A DNA stretch of 64,000 nucleotides. Source: an uncultured Bacteroidales bacterium (GTDB taxonomy: Bacteria; Bacteroidota; Bacteroidia; Bacteroidales; Muribaculaceae). The notes under the pieces are model-generated. The model did not search any database. It was not told where the DNA came from and was given only the letters and a program-made list of their open reading frames with translations. Shown here one piece after another: positions 25,971 to 37,338 of this stretch. Made by a program: the position numbers and the translations under genes. Position 1 is the first letter of the stretch, and each line of letters opens with the position of its first letter. The DNA lies in contig CACXLJ010000007.1 in assembly GCA_902768435.1 (NCBI GenBank), positions 124,001 to 188,000 of the forward strand, written 5' to 3'.

Positions 25971-26068
25971 AGTTATCAGTTGTCAGTTTTCAGTTGTCAG
26001 TTATCAGTTGTCAGTTGTCAGTTGTCAGTTTTCAGTTGACAGTTATCAGTTTTCAGTTGTCAGTTGAG
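25971..26068 (-). repeat. Heptamer array, fourteen units, between namZ and symporter
   Basis: Fourteen contiguous 7-bp units (plus strand AGTTRTC with AGTTTTC and AGTTGAC variants) occupy exactly 98 bp, from the namZ stop codon to 23 bp before the symporter ATG. Read along the gene (minus strand) the unit is AACTGAY, the same unit and orientation as at 18819 and 19388. Confidence 0.9.
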
Positions 26069-27307
26069 TTATTCGGGATAGAGCAGATAGGGCTTGCGCT
26101 GCTTCTTGAAGATTTCGATGCCTTCCTTCCAGGTGGCCTTGATTTGTGCGGCGGTCTTGCCCTCGGCAATCATCTGGCGCACGCGCGTGTTGCCCATGAG
26201 CAGGTCGAAGAAGCGGTTCTTCAGGTAGAACTGCGCCCCAGCCTTCTTCAGGTTGTTGTAGGCATCAATCACATATTCCAGGTTGATGCCTTGTGCAATC
26301 ACCGTCTCGGGGTCGAGGCCGCGCAAGTCCACACCGTGGCACAATTTGTCCTGTTGCGGCGGCGTCTTGGCGCCGAAGCGGCTCACGGGCGTGAACGAGA
26401 AGTCGTAACCCGTCATCTGCGGATGCCCGTAGCACTGGAAGGGGAAGTCGGTGCCACGCCCCAGGCTCACCGTCGTGCCCTCGAAATAGCACAGCGAGGG
26501 ATAGAGGTAAATCGAGAGCATATTGGGCAGGTTGGGCGACGGGGCGATGGGCAACTCATAGCGCGTCTGGTGCGTGTAGTTCTTGCAGGGAATCACTTGC
26601 AGGTTCTTCACCTTCACGCCATTCTTGAGCCAGCCCTCACCATTGGCCATGAGAGCAAGTTCGCCCATGGTCATGCCATAGACTGTGGGGATGGGCAGAC
26701 GGCCCACACCGCTCTTGAGGTTCATGTCCAGGATGGGGCCATCGACGGTCATGCCGTTGGGGTTGGGGCGGTCAAAGACCACAAAATCCTTGCCGTGCTC
26801 GGCAGCGGCCTCCATCAGGTTGATCATCGTTACATAATAGGTATAGAATCGCAGTCCCACATCTTGCAGGTCGGTGACAATGACATCGAACTTGTCCATC
26901 GTCTCCTTGCTGGGATAGCGCGACTTGCCGTCGTAGAGCGAGGCGATGGGGATGCCCGTCTTCTCGTCGACGCTGCTGCTCACATGTTCACCGGCATCGG
27001 CCTTGCCGCGAAATCCGTGCTCGGGCGAGAAAATGACGGTCACATTCAATCCTTTCTCGAGCATCACATCGAGCACATGCTTGTCGCCCACCGTGCCGGT
27101 CTGGTTGCTCAGCAGGGCTATGCGCTTGCCCTTGAGCAACGGCACATACTGGTCGGTGCAGGCAGCACCCGTTATCACCGGCTGGGTTTTAGTCACTTGG
27201 GTGGCGGGGGCAGCGGTGCTCCCCGTCTTTTCTGATTTATTACAGGCTCCTGTGGTCAGCACAGCCGAGCAGCACAGCAGCAACAATAAGTGTTTCAGTA
27301 AATTCAT
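26069..27307 (-). CDS. namZ: Exo-beta-N-acetylmuramidase (DUF1343 family), lipoprotein
   Basis: 412 residues from the ATG at 27307; an open frame to 27355 would pass through the promoter. A lipoprotein signal ends TTGAC with lipidated Cys, so it acts in the periplasm. The body matches DUF1343, now GH171 NamZ, which removes MurNAc from the non-reducing end of peptidoglycan fragments: LLSNQTGTVG, VIFSPEHGFRGKADAGE, DVIVTDLQDVGLRFYTY, FDRPNP and SLGRGTDFPFQ. Catalytic Glu of SPEHGFRG and nearby His/Asp are intact. It is the first gene of an operon with an SSS symporter and a WYL regulator, pointing to recycling or scavenging of wall sugars. A 9-bp inverted repeat overlaps its promoter. Confidence 0.88.
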   Translation of the reverse strand: MNLLKHLLLLLCCSAVLTTGACNKSEKTGSTAAPATQVTKTQPVITGAACTDQYVPLLKGKRIALLSNQTGTVGDKHVLDVMLEKGLNVTVIFSPEHGFRGKADAGEHVSSSVDEKTGIPIASLYDGKSRYPSKETMDKFDVIVTDLQDVGLRFYTYYVTMINLMEAAAEHGKDFVVFDRPNPNGMTVDGPILDMNLKSGVGRLPIPTVYGMTMGELALMANGEGWLKNGVKVKNLQVIPCKNYTHQTRYELPIAPSPNLPNMLSIYLYPSLCYFEGTTVSLGRGTDFPFQCYGHPQMTGYDFSFTPVSRFGAKTPPQQDKLCHGVDLRGLDPETVIAQGINLEYVIDAYNNLKKAGAQFYLKNRFFDLLMGNTRVRQMIAEGKTAAQIKATWKEGIEIFKKQRKPYLLYPE

Positions 27308-27342
27308 CACTTCAATATGTTTTAAATGATTGTATTTGCACA

Positions 27343-27374
27343 CAAAGTTAACCATTTTATGTGATTAAAATGGT
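27343..27374 (-). promoter_or_regulatory. namZ promoter with overlapping palindrome
   Basis: Minus-strand TAACTTTG (27343-27350) is the -7 box. Directly upstream is the perfect palindrome ACCATTTTA-TGTGAT-TAAAATGGT (27351-27374), which fills the -33/-7 spacer region; a bound protein would block polymerase, so a repressor site is likely. Confidence 0.55.
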
Positions 27375-27428
27375 ATAATATGGGCAAAAAAGTTGCACAA
27401 TTAGTGCTCAGCCTGCAATAGGCACGGC

Positions 27429-27944
27429 TCAGTAAGCGATTTTCATGTCGCCGGTGAACGAAATGCCGGTGCGGTTCTCGCCCATCACATCAACGTAGCT
27501 CTTGCCGTTGTCAAAAATCTGAATCGTGTACAGGAAGCGGTCTTCTTCGGTCTCGGTCTCAAACTGAATGTGGTATTCGCCCGGCTTCACCATCACAGCG
27601 TTATAATTATAAATAGTGCTTGTGAAGTTGAGTCCTTTTTGCTGACCATAAGCCACCGACCGGGTGGCATAGACCTCGCCAAAGTAGGGCAAATAAGAAA
27701 TAACCGTGTCGCCTTTTATCTCCAGTTCATATCCATGAGACAATGTGCGCATGCCACCACGCCGCTGAGTCATGTGACTCACCTCAATGGTGTAGTGCAT
27801 ATCGTTCAGGCCGTTATACACCTGCTCGGCCACATAGGCCTTGCGCTCGGCCTTGCTCATGCCACTGGTCACGCTTGATGTTGTGCGGCAACTCACCAGC
27901 AATGCGGCTACCACTATCGCCATCAATAAAGCAATTTTCTTCAT
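27429..27944 (-). CDS. DUF4251 lipoprotein
   Basis: 171 residues. The signal segment MKKIALLMAIVVAALLVSC has a lipobox with Cys at residue 19. The core shows the DUF4251 pattern: ISYLPYFGEVYATRSVAYGQQKGLNFTSTIYNY and later KSYVDVMGENRTGISFTGDM. The family is confined to Bacteroidetes, and its function is unknown; an outer-membrane or periplasmic lipoprotein is expected. It has its own promoter (27974-28004) and appears monocistronic. Confidence 0.85.
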   Translation of the reverse strand: MKKIALLMAIVVAALLVSCRTTSSVTSGMSKAERKAYVAEQVYNGLNDMHYTIEVSHMTQRRGGMRTLSHGYELEIKGDTVISYLPYFGEVYATRSVAYGQQKGLNFTSTIYNYNAVMVKPGEYHIQFETETEEDRFLYTIQIFDNGKSYVDVMGENRTGISFTGDMKIAY

Positions 27945-27973
27945 AATTCTTTAGTGTTTAGTGTTTCTACCCA

Positions 27974-28004
27974 CAAATATAGACTATAATTCCCTTATTT
28001 CAAA
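27974..28004 (-). promoter_or_regulatory. Promoter of DUF4251 gene
   Basis: Minus-strand TTTG (28001-28004), 19-bp spacer, TATATTTG (27974-27981): a full consensus match, about 30 bp ahead of the ATG. Confidence 0.7.
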
Positions 28005-28015
28005 GCGATAGGGAC

Positions 28016-28162
28016 AAAAAAAATCCTCAATATCACTATCGAGGATTGCTTAACTAATTAACCTTCTAATACCATTAACATAAACCTTAAATGATGAAAA
28101 TGCGCAATCGCCATCTCGGCGCCTGGATTTTCATAACCTTAAAAACTAATACCATGAAAAAC
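28016..28162 (-). ncRNA. Candidate small RNA with own promoter and terminator
   Basis: A minus-strand unit of about 147 nt in a gene-free stretch. A -7 box TAACTTTG lies at 28168-28175 (-33 is poor). Inside is a perfect 8-bp helix ATGAAAAT (28094-28101) with ATTTTCAT (28126-28133), enclosing a GC-rich inner hairpin. The end is a terminator: AATCCTC (28022-28028) with GAGGATT (28041-28047), then eight U residues. An open frame of 72 codons crosses the region but its composition is not protein-like and its start lies upstream of the promoter. The family is not recognised. Confidence 0.5.
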
Positions 28163-28167
28163 CGATG

Positions 28168-28175
28168 CAAAGTTA
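28168..28175 (-). promoter_or_regulatory. -7 element of candidate small RNA
   Basis: TAACTTTG on the minus strand, 6-8 bp upstream of the predicted 5' end; a TTATG at the -33 distance replaces TTTG. Confidence 0.45.
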
Positions 28176-28335
28176 ATGCGTCCCATGTTATATAACATAA
28201 TTTTTCGGGAAAAATCTTCTTGAATTTTGCATTTTTTAAGATTTGAACCCTTATTTTAAATATTTTCCAACCGTTTTCAGTAGTGTTTTCCTCACTATCT
28301 CGCAATCATCCATCCACACCCTCATCACGCCCATT

Positions 28336-28425
28336 TGCCAATTTTATGAGGGAATAATCGCGTGTTTCTGCCAATTTTATGAGGGAATAATCGCGCATTA
28401 CTGCCAGTTTTATGAGGGAATGTGG
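28336..28425 (+). repeat. Three direct copies of a 33-bp repeat
   Basis: Units begin at 28336, 28369 and 28402, exactly 33 bp apart. They share TGCCARTTTTATGAGGGAAT followed by AATCGCG in the first two. The array sits about 65 bp upstream of the -7 box of the gene at 28528. The three-turn spacing would put bound proteins on one face of the helix. Translated it reads CQFYEGII three times, but no start or family supports coding. Confidence 0.8.
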
Positions 28426-28489
28426 CCTGATTTGCGGTGCAGGAACCGAAAAAAGTTGGGCAGTTTCGCGACATTTTCGCGATTATTTG

Positions 28490-28497
28490 TAATTTTG
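28490..28497 (+). promoter_or_regulatory. -7 element of Rieske-like lipoprotein gene
   Basis: TAATTTTG, 31 bp before the GTG at 28528; the upstream -33 region has TTTCGCGA twice but no TTTG. Confidence 0.45.
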
Positions 28498-28527
28498 CCA
28501 TTGATTATAACCCAATTTTCTCACTGC

Positions 28528-29037
28528 GTGAAACCAATATCAATCATACTGGCAGCCATCGCATGCCTCGCCACCTGCACCTCGTGCAACAAGGTCGATA
28601 ACCATGTAGTTCCCAACTTCATGGTGCGCATCAATTTGGGCACCTACGCCCTGTGGACCACCTATGGGGTGAACGGCGTGGGCGAATACATGATCTTCAA
28701 CCGCGAGAAACAGCTGCCCAAGAACTTTGCCTACACTGCCAACACCTACACAGGCTATGGCGGTGTGCTGCTCATCAAGGGACTTGATGTGTCGACAAGC
28801 ACCTACGAGCCGCTTGCCTACGACCTCGCATGCCCAGTCGAGTACAGGGCCGATGTGGTCTTGAGCATTGACCCCGACAACTTTGAGGCCTTCTGCCCCA
28901 AGTGCAACTCACGCTATAATGTGCTCACTGGCTCAGGTGGCCCCGTCAAAGGCACAGCACTGGCGCAAAAGGTGGGCCTACGCACCTACAAGGTCTATGC
29001 TTCGACCAACGGTGGCTACCTCATCACCTCCTACTAA
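28528..29037 (+). CDS. Lipoprotein with Rieske-like C-terminal pattern
   Basis: 169 residues from a GTG start. The frame is open to 28243, but that would run through the 33-bp repeats and the promoter, and the GTG immediately precedes a lipoprotein signal (KPISIILAAIACLATCTSC). The second half (YDLACPVEY ... FCPKCNSRYNVLTGSGGPVKGTALAQKVGLRTYKVY) resembles a Rieske [2Fe-2S] domain, with a 'CPKC-S-Y' loop and the G-GP--G turn. The His ligands are missing, as in a number of Bacteroidales lipoproteins, so it probably has no cluster or binds a different metal. Function unknown. It ends just before a 9-bp CTAG array and a terminator shared with tRNA-Leu. Confidence 0.7.
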   Translation: MKPISIILAAIACLATCTSCNKVDNHVVPNFMVRINLGTYALWTTYGVNGVGEYMIFNREKQLPKNFAYTANTYTGYGGVLLIKGLDVSTSTYEPLAYDLACPVEYRADVVLSIDPDNFEAFCPKCNSRYNVLTGSGGPVKGTALAQKVGLRTYKVYASTNGGYLITSY

Positions 29038-29048
29038 GCATTGCTGGG

Positions 29049-29093
29049 AACTAGCACATCTAGAGCAACTAGAGTTTCTAGAAAGACTAGTGG
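29049..29093 (+). repeat. Nonamer array with CTAG every 9 bp, five units
   Basis: CTAG occurs at 29051, 29060, 29069, 29078 and 29087, exactly 9 bp apart, in units NNCTAGNNN. It begins 12 bp after the stop of the lipoprotein gene. A second array of the same kind lies at 46241-46296. Confidence 0.85.
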
Positions 29094-29115
29094 CGAGAGC
29101 GGCCCTGAAAGAAAC

Positions 29116-29150
29116 AAAAAACTGCTGGCGAAATTCGTCAGCAGTTTTTT
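29116..29150. terminator. Bidirectional terminator
   Basis: A near-perfect hairpin (ACTGCTGGCGAA with TTCGTCAGCAGT, one G-U) is flanked by an A run on the left and a T run on the right. It can end both the lipoprotein transcript (+) and tRNA-Leu (-). Confidence 0.85.
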
Positions 29151-29154
29151 TCGG

Positions 29155-29239
29155 TACTCGGAGCGGGACTTGAACCCGCACAGCCGTAATGGCCAAGGGA
29201 TTTTAAGTCCCTCGTGTCTACCGATTCCACCATCCGAGC
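29155..29239 (-). tRNA. tRNA-Leu (TAA)
   Basis: 85-nt type II tRNA on the minus strand: acceptor GCTCGGA with TCCGAGT, anticodon loop CTTAAAA (anticodon TAA), long variable arm (TTGGCC...), T-arm GGTTCAAGTCC. CCA is not encoded. Confidence 0.95.
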
Positions 29240-29276
29240 AGCTATTTTTGGTAGACTTGCGCCTAAAAATGCGCTG

Positions 29277-29307
29277 CAAAGATAGTAAATTATTGGCAAC
29301 TGACAAT
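29277..29307 (-). promoter_or_regulatory. Promoter of tRNA-Leu
   Basis: Minus-strand TATCTTTG (29277-29284) with ATTG (29304-29307) 19 bp upstream. Confidence 0.5.
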
Positions 29308-29375
29308 TATTACACCCCATTTTTTTGATTTTAGCACATTTTTGCCAGTCATTACCCGGTAAAACAAAGCTGCTA

Positions 29376-29389
29376 AGCAAACGATTGCA
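29376..29389 (+). promoter_or_regulatory. LacI-type operator upstream of galM
   Basis: GCAAACGATTGC with a central CG, in the context AGCAAACGATTGCA. The same 12-mer stands at 32266-32279. It ends 54 bp before the -7 box of galM. Confidence 0.55.
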
Positions 29390-29443
29390 CAACGAAATGC
29401 AACAAGCAGCAGCAAATTATTTTTATTCTGAATAAATAATGTG

Positions 29444-29451
29444 TAAATTTG
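29444..29451 (+). promoter_or_regulatory. -7 element of galM-MFS operon
   Basis: TAAATTTG fits TAnnTTTG, 34 bp before the galM ATG. No TTTG is found at -33, as often for activated promoters. Confidence 0.5.
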
Positions 29452-29484
29452 CCATAATTGAAAACTAAAACTCAACACTCTATC

Positions 29485-30531
29485 ATGACCATTACGAAAG
29501 AAACTATAGAATCAGCCAAAGGAAGATTCAACATCTATACCTTGGTAAATGCCACTGGCGCCGCTGTGCGCCTGAGCGAGATTGGCGCTGGCATCGTGGC
29601 GCTCACAGCACCCGACTGTCACGGACGCCTGGCCGATGTGGTGCTGGGCTACGCTCAACCCACCGACTACTTCTACGACGGCCCCTGTGCCGGCAAAATT
29701 CCCGGCCGCTATGCCAACCGCATTGCGCGCGGTCAGTTCAACCTCGACGGCACCGACTACCAGCTTGCCATCAACAACGGACCTAACGCGCTGCATGGCG
29801 GTCCCGAGGGCTTCAGCAACAAGATTTGGCAAAGCGAACCCACCGAGAGCGGCGTGGTATTCACGCTCACCAGCCCCGACGGCGACGAGAACTATCCCGG
29901 AACCCTGCAGGTGCGTGCCGAGTACATCTGGAACGACAAGAACGAACTGCGGCTCAACATCAGTGCCACTACTGACAAGAAAACGGTGGTGAACCTCACC
30001 AACCACACCTACTGGAACCTGTGTGGCGAGAACCGTGGCACAGTGCTCAACCACCACATGCAACTCATGTGCTCGCGCTACCTGCCTACCGACGACACCC
30101 TCATCCCCACAGGCGAGATGGCTCCCGTGGCCGGCACGCCCATGGACTTCACAAGGCCCAAACGGCTGGGGATGCACCTGAAAAAGGACTTTCCCGCACT
30201 CAACTACGGCAAGGGATATGACAACTGCTGGGTGGTAGACGACTGGAAACCGGGAGAACTGAAACTCGTGGCACGCCTCATGGAACCCTTCAGCTGCCGT
30301 CTGCTCGAAGTCTCGACTACACAGCCCGCCGCACAGGTCTATACCGGCAACTGGCTCGCCGGTTCGCCCCTGAACAAGGGTGGATTGCGCCCCTATAACG
30401 ACTACGAGGGCGTGGCCATCGAGTGCCAGGGCATGCCCGACGCACCCAACCATCCCAACTTCCCCTCGCAGGTGCTCAGCCCAGGCGAGACCTACCGACA
30501 CACCATCGTGTTTGCGCTCAAAACGATTTAA
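29485..30531 (+). CDS. galM: Aldose 1-epimerase
   Basis: 348 residues from the ATG at 29485; an upstream TTG would overlap the promoter. GalM interconverts alpha and beta anomers of glucose, galactose or maltose. Family motifs: GRYANRIARGQF, NNGPNALHGGPEGF (substrate Asn/Arg/His region), TNHTYWNL with the catalytic His, and EGVAIECQGMPDAPNHPNFP with the catalytic Glu. The MFS gene follows after 18 bp, so the pair forms one transcription unit upstream of the malQ cluster, consistent with handling of maltose or glucose anomers released by the downstream hydrolases. No signal peptide is seen, so it is cytoplasmic. Confidence 0.93.
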   Translation: MTITKETIESAKGRFNIYTLVNATGAAVRLSEIGAGIVALTAPDCHGRLADVVLGYAQPTDYFYDGPCAGKIPGRYANRIARGQFNLDGTDYQLAINNGPNALHGGPEGFSNKIWQSEPTESGVVFTLTSPDGDENYPGTLQVRAEYIWNDKNELRLNISATTDKKTVVNLTNHTYWNLCGENRGTVLNHHMQLMCSRYLPTDDTLIPTGEMAPVAGTPMDFTRPKRLGMHLKKDFPALNYGKGYDNCWVVDDWKPGELKLVARLMEPFSCRLLEVSTTQPAAQVYTGNWLAGSPLNKGGLRPYNDYEGVAIECQGMPDAPNHPNFPSQVLSPGETYRHTIVFALKTI

Positions 30532-30549
30532 TTATCAAAATTCTACAAT

Positions 30550-32007
30550 ATGAAAACAAAACCGGATTTGAAATTTTGGAAACTGTTCAACATCAGTTTC
30601 GGATTCTTTGGCGTGCAGATTGCCTACGCACTGCAAAGCGCCAACATCAGCCGCATCTTCTCGACCCTTGGAGCCGACCCGCACAACCTGAGCTACTTCT
30701 GGATTCTGCCGCCGCTCATGGGTATGATTGTACAGCCTCTCGTGGGTCTGTTCAGCGACAAGACCTGGACACGCTTTGGTCGCCGCATCCCCTATCTGTT
30801 TGTGGGTGCTGCCGTGGCTGTTGCCGTGATGTGTCTGCTGCCTAACGCCGGCTCGTTCGGCCTCACTGTGGGCGCCGCCATGACCTTTGGTCTCATCTCG
30901 CTCATGCTGCTCGACACCAGCATCAACATGGCCATGCAGCCCTTCAAGATGATGGTGGGCGATATGGTGAACGAGAAACAGAAAGCCAAAGCCTACTCCA
31001 TCCAGTCATTCCTGTGCAATGCCGGTTCGCTGGTGGGCTACCTCTTCCCCATCATCTTCACCTGGATTGGCATCCAGAGCATTGCTCCGCAGGGCGAAAT
31101 TCCCGACTCGGTGAAGTGGTCGTTCTATGCCGGTGCCGCCATCCTCATTGCTTGCGTGTTCTACACCACCATCAAGGTGAAGGAGTACACTCCTGCCGAG
31201 ATGGCCGAGTTCCAGGCAGCCGCCAATGCCGAGAACGAAGAGAATGCCAAGGCAGCCGCCAAGGGTCAGGCACAGTACAAAGCCAGTCCGCTCAAGGTGT
31301 TCATGCAAGTGGGCATTGTGCAGTTCTTCTGCTGGGCAGCTTTCATGTACATGTGGACTTACACCAATGGCTCCATTGCCGAGACCGCCTTTGGCGTAGA
31401 TATGCATGCCGAGGGCTATGCCGCCACCAAGGCTTACCAGAACGCTGGCGACTGGGTGGGCGTGCTCTTTGCCGTGCAGGCCATTGGCAGTGTCATCTGG
31501 GCTGTGTTCCTGCCCAAGTTCAAGAATGTGAAGTGGGCCTATGCCGTGAGTCTGCTCGTGGGAGCTGTCGGCTTTATCATGGTTCCCATGATGAGTGACA
31601 AGTACATGCTCTTCCTGCCCTACTTCCTGATTGGTTTTGCATGGGCTGCTATGCTTGCCATGCCATTCACCCTCATTACCAACGCACTCGAGGGCAGCAA
31701 CCGCATGGGCACTTATCTGGGCCTGTTCAACTGCACCATCTGCATCCCGCAGATTGTGGCCGCCGCATTGGGTGGCGTGCTCCTCTCGCTGCTGGGCAGT
31801 GTGCAGGGCCACATGCTCATTCTGGCCGGTGTATTCCTCATCCTTGGAGCCCTCTTCGTGCCGCTCATCAACCGCGAGTCGAACCGCGAGATCATGAAGG
31901 GCATCCGCAGCCAGCTCAACGAGCTCCAGGCACAGATTGCCGGAAACAAGAAAGAGATTCGCTCCGAACTCGATGCCATCAAGGCAAAACTCACCGACAA
32001 GAAGTAA
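30550..32007 (+). CDS. MFS sugar transporter (SLC45/GPH-like)
   Basis: 485 residues with 12 hydrophobic segments and a charged C-terminal tail predicted to be a coiled coil (ESNREIMKGIRSQLNELQAQI...). The N-terminal pattern FWKLFNISFGFFGVQIAYALQSANISRIF and the helix 2-3 loop GLFSDKTWTRFGRRIPY are typical of the SLC45-like proton-coupled sucrose/maltose group of Bacteroidetes. The partner genes (galM, malQ, GH97, GH13 enzymes) indicate maltose or maltodextrin as the cargo across the inner membrane. A terminator follows at 32038. Confidence 0.88.
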   Translation: MKTKPDLKFWKLFNISFGFFGVQIAYALQSANISRIFSTLGADPHNLSYFWILPPLMGMIVQPLVGLFSDKTWTRFGRRIPYLFVGAAVAVAVMCLLPNAGSFGLTVGAAMTFGLISLMLLDTSINMAMQPFKMMVGDMVNEKQKAKAYSIQSFLCNAGSLVGYLFPIIFTWIGIQSIAPQGEIPDSVKWSFYAGAAILIACVFYTTIKVKEYTPAEMAEFQAAANAENEENAKAAAKGQAQYKASPLKVFMQVGIVQFFCWAAFMYMWTYTNGSIAETAFGVDMHAEGYAATKAYQNAGDWVGVLFAVQAIGSVIWAVFLPKFKNVKWAYAVSLLVGAVGFIMVPMMSDKYMLFLPYFLIGFAWAAMLAMPFTLITNALEGSNRMGTYLGLFNCTICIPQIVAAALGGVLLSLLGSVQGHMLILAGVFLILGALFVPLINRESNREIMKGIRSQLNELQAQIAGNKKEIRSELDAIKAKLTDKK

Positions 32008-32037
32008 AAGTGCGCTTTGTGCGCTATTCATCGCACC

Positions 32038-32074
32038 AAGTGTGCTGCCCCCACCGGGCGGCACACTTTGTTTT
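32038..32074 (+). terminator. Terminator of galM-MFS operon
   Basis: 12-bp stem AAGTGTGCTGCC (32038-32049) with GGCGGCACACTT (32057-32068), one G-T pair, then TTGTTTT. Confidence 0.8.
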
Positions 32075-32219
32075 GCCCCCCTTTGGTCTCCCTGAAGAGG
32101 GGAAACAAGAAAGTGGCACAAATTTTTGTTGACGATGTGACTGATAATCATGGACAACAGGCTGACGCTCCTGCCTGATCGTTGTCGAGCCTAACGACCC
32201 TCAAAAAGGGCAGGGGGGT

Positions 32220-32239
32220 GGTCGCCACAGGTGGCGACC
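32220..32239. repeat. Dispersed palindromic repeat, copy 1
   Basis: GGTCGCCAC-AG-GTGGCGACC, followed by CTACA. A longer imperfect form of the same sequence is at 44407-44439. Confidence 0.7.
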
Positions 32240-32265
32240 CTACAGGGGGGCTGGGGGCGGGATAT

Positions 32266-32279
32266 TGCAAACGATTGCA
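32266..32279 (+). promoter_or_regulatory. LacI-type operator upstream of malQ
   Basis: TGCAAACGATTGCA, whose inner 12 bp are identical to the site upstream of galM. It ends 55 bp before the -7 box of malQ, nearly the same distance as at galM. Confidence 0.6.
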
Positions 32280-32334
32280 TGAAATAATCGGTTATTTTAT
32301 AATAATGTGTGAACATATTATTAGACATTGATTG

Positions 32335-32342
32335 TAAATTTA
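32335..32342 (+). promoter_or_regulatory. -7 element of malQ operon
   Basis: TAAATTTA (one mismatch to TAnnTTTG), preceded by TTG just as in the galM promoter (tGTAAATTT shared). About 58 bp before the ATG. Confidence 0.4.
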
Positions 32343-32400
32343 CACACTAATAACTATTAACCCAAATCAGTGCATCTGAATTCAAAAACAATATATATCT

Positions 32401-37331
<4,931 letters not shown>

Positions 37332-37338
37332 CAAGAAA

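Larger units (their letters stand above)
32008..32400 (+). other. Intergenic region with terminator, dispersed palindrome and malQ control region
   Basis: 393 bp without a gene. It contains, in order, a terminator (32038-32074), a G-rich stretch with the palindrome GGTCGCCAC/GTGGCGACC (32220-32239), the operator-like GCAAACGATTGC (32266-32279) and the malQ -7 box (32335-32342). Confidence 0.7.

Noticed and set aside
25971-26068. CRISPR or rRNA-type repeat
   Set aside because: Unit length is 7 bp and there are no spacers; it is a microsatellite-like array.
28336-28425. CRISPR array
   Set aside because: The 33-bp units are contiguous without spacers of constant length, there are only three, and no cas gene is present.
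28243-28527. N-terminal extension of the Rieske-like lipoprotein (CQFYEGII repeats)
   Set aside because: It would translate the 33-bp repeats and the promoter; the GTG at 28528 opens directly into a lipoprotein signal.
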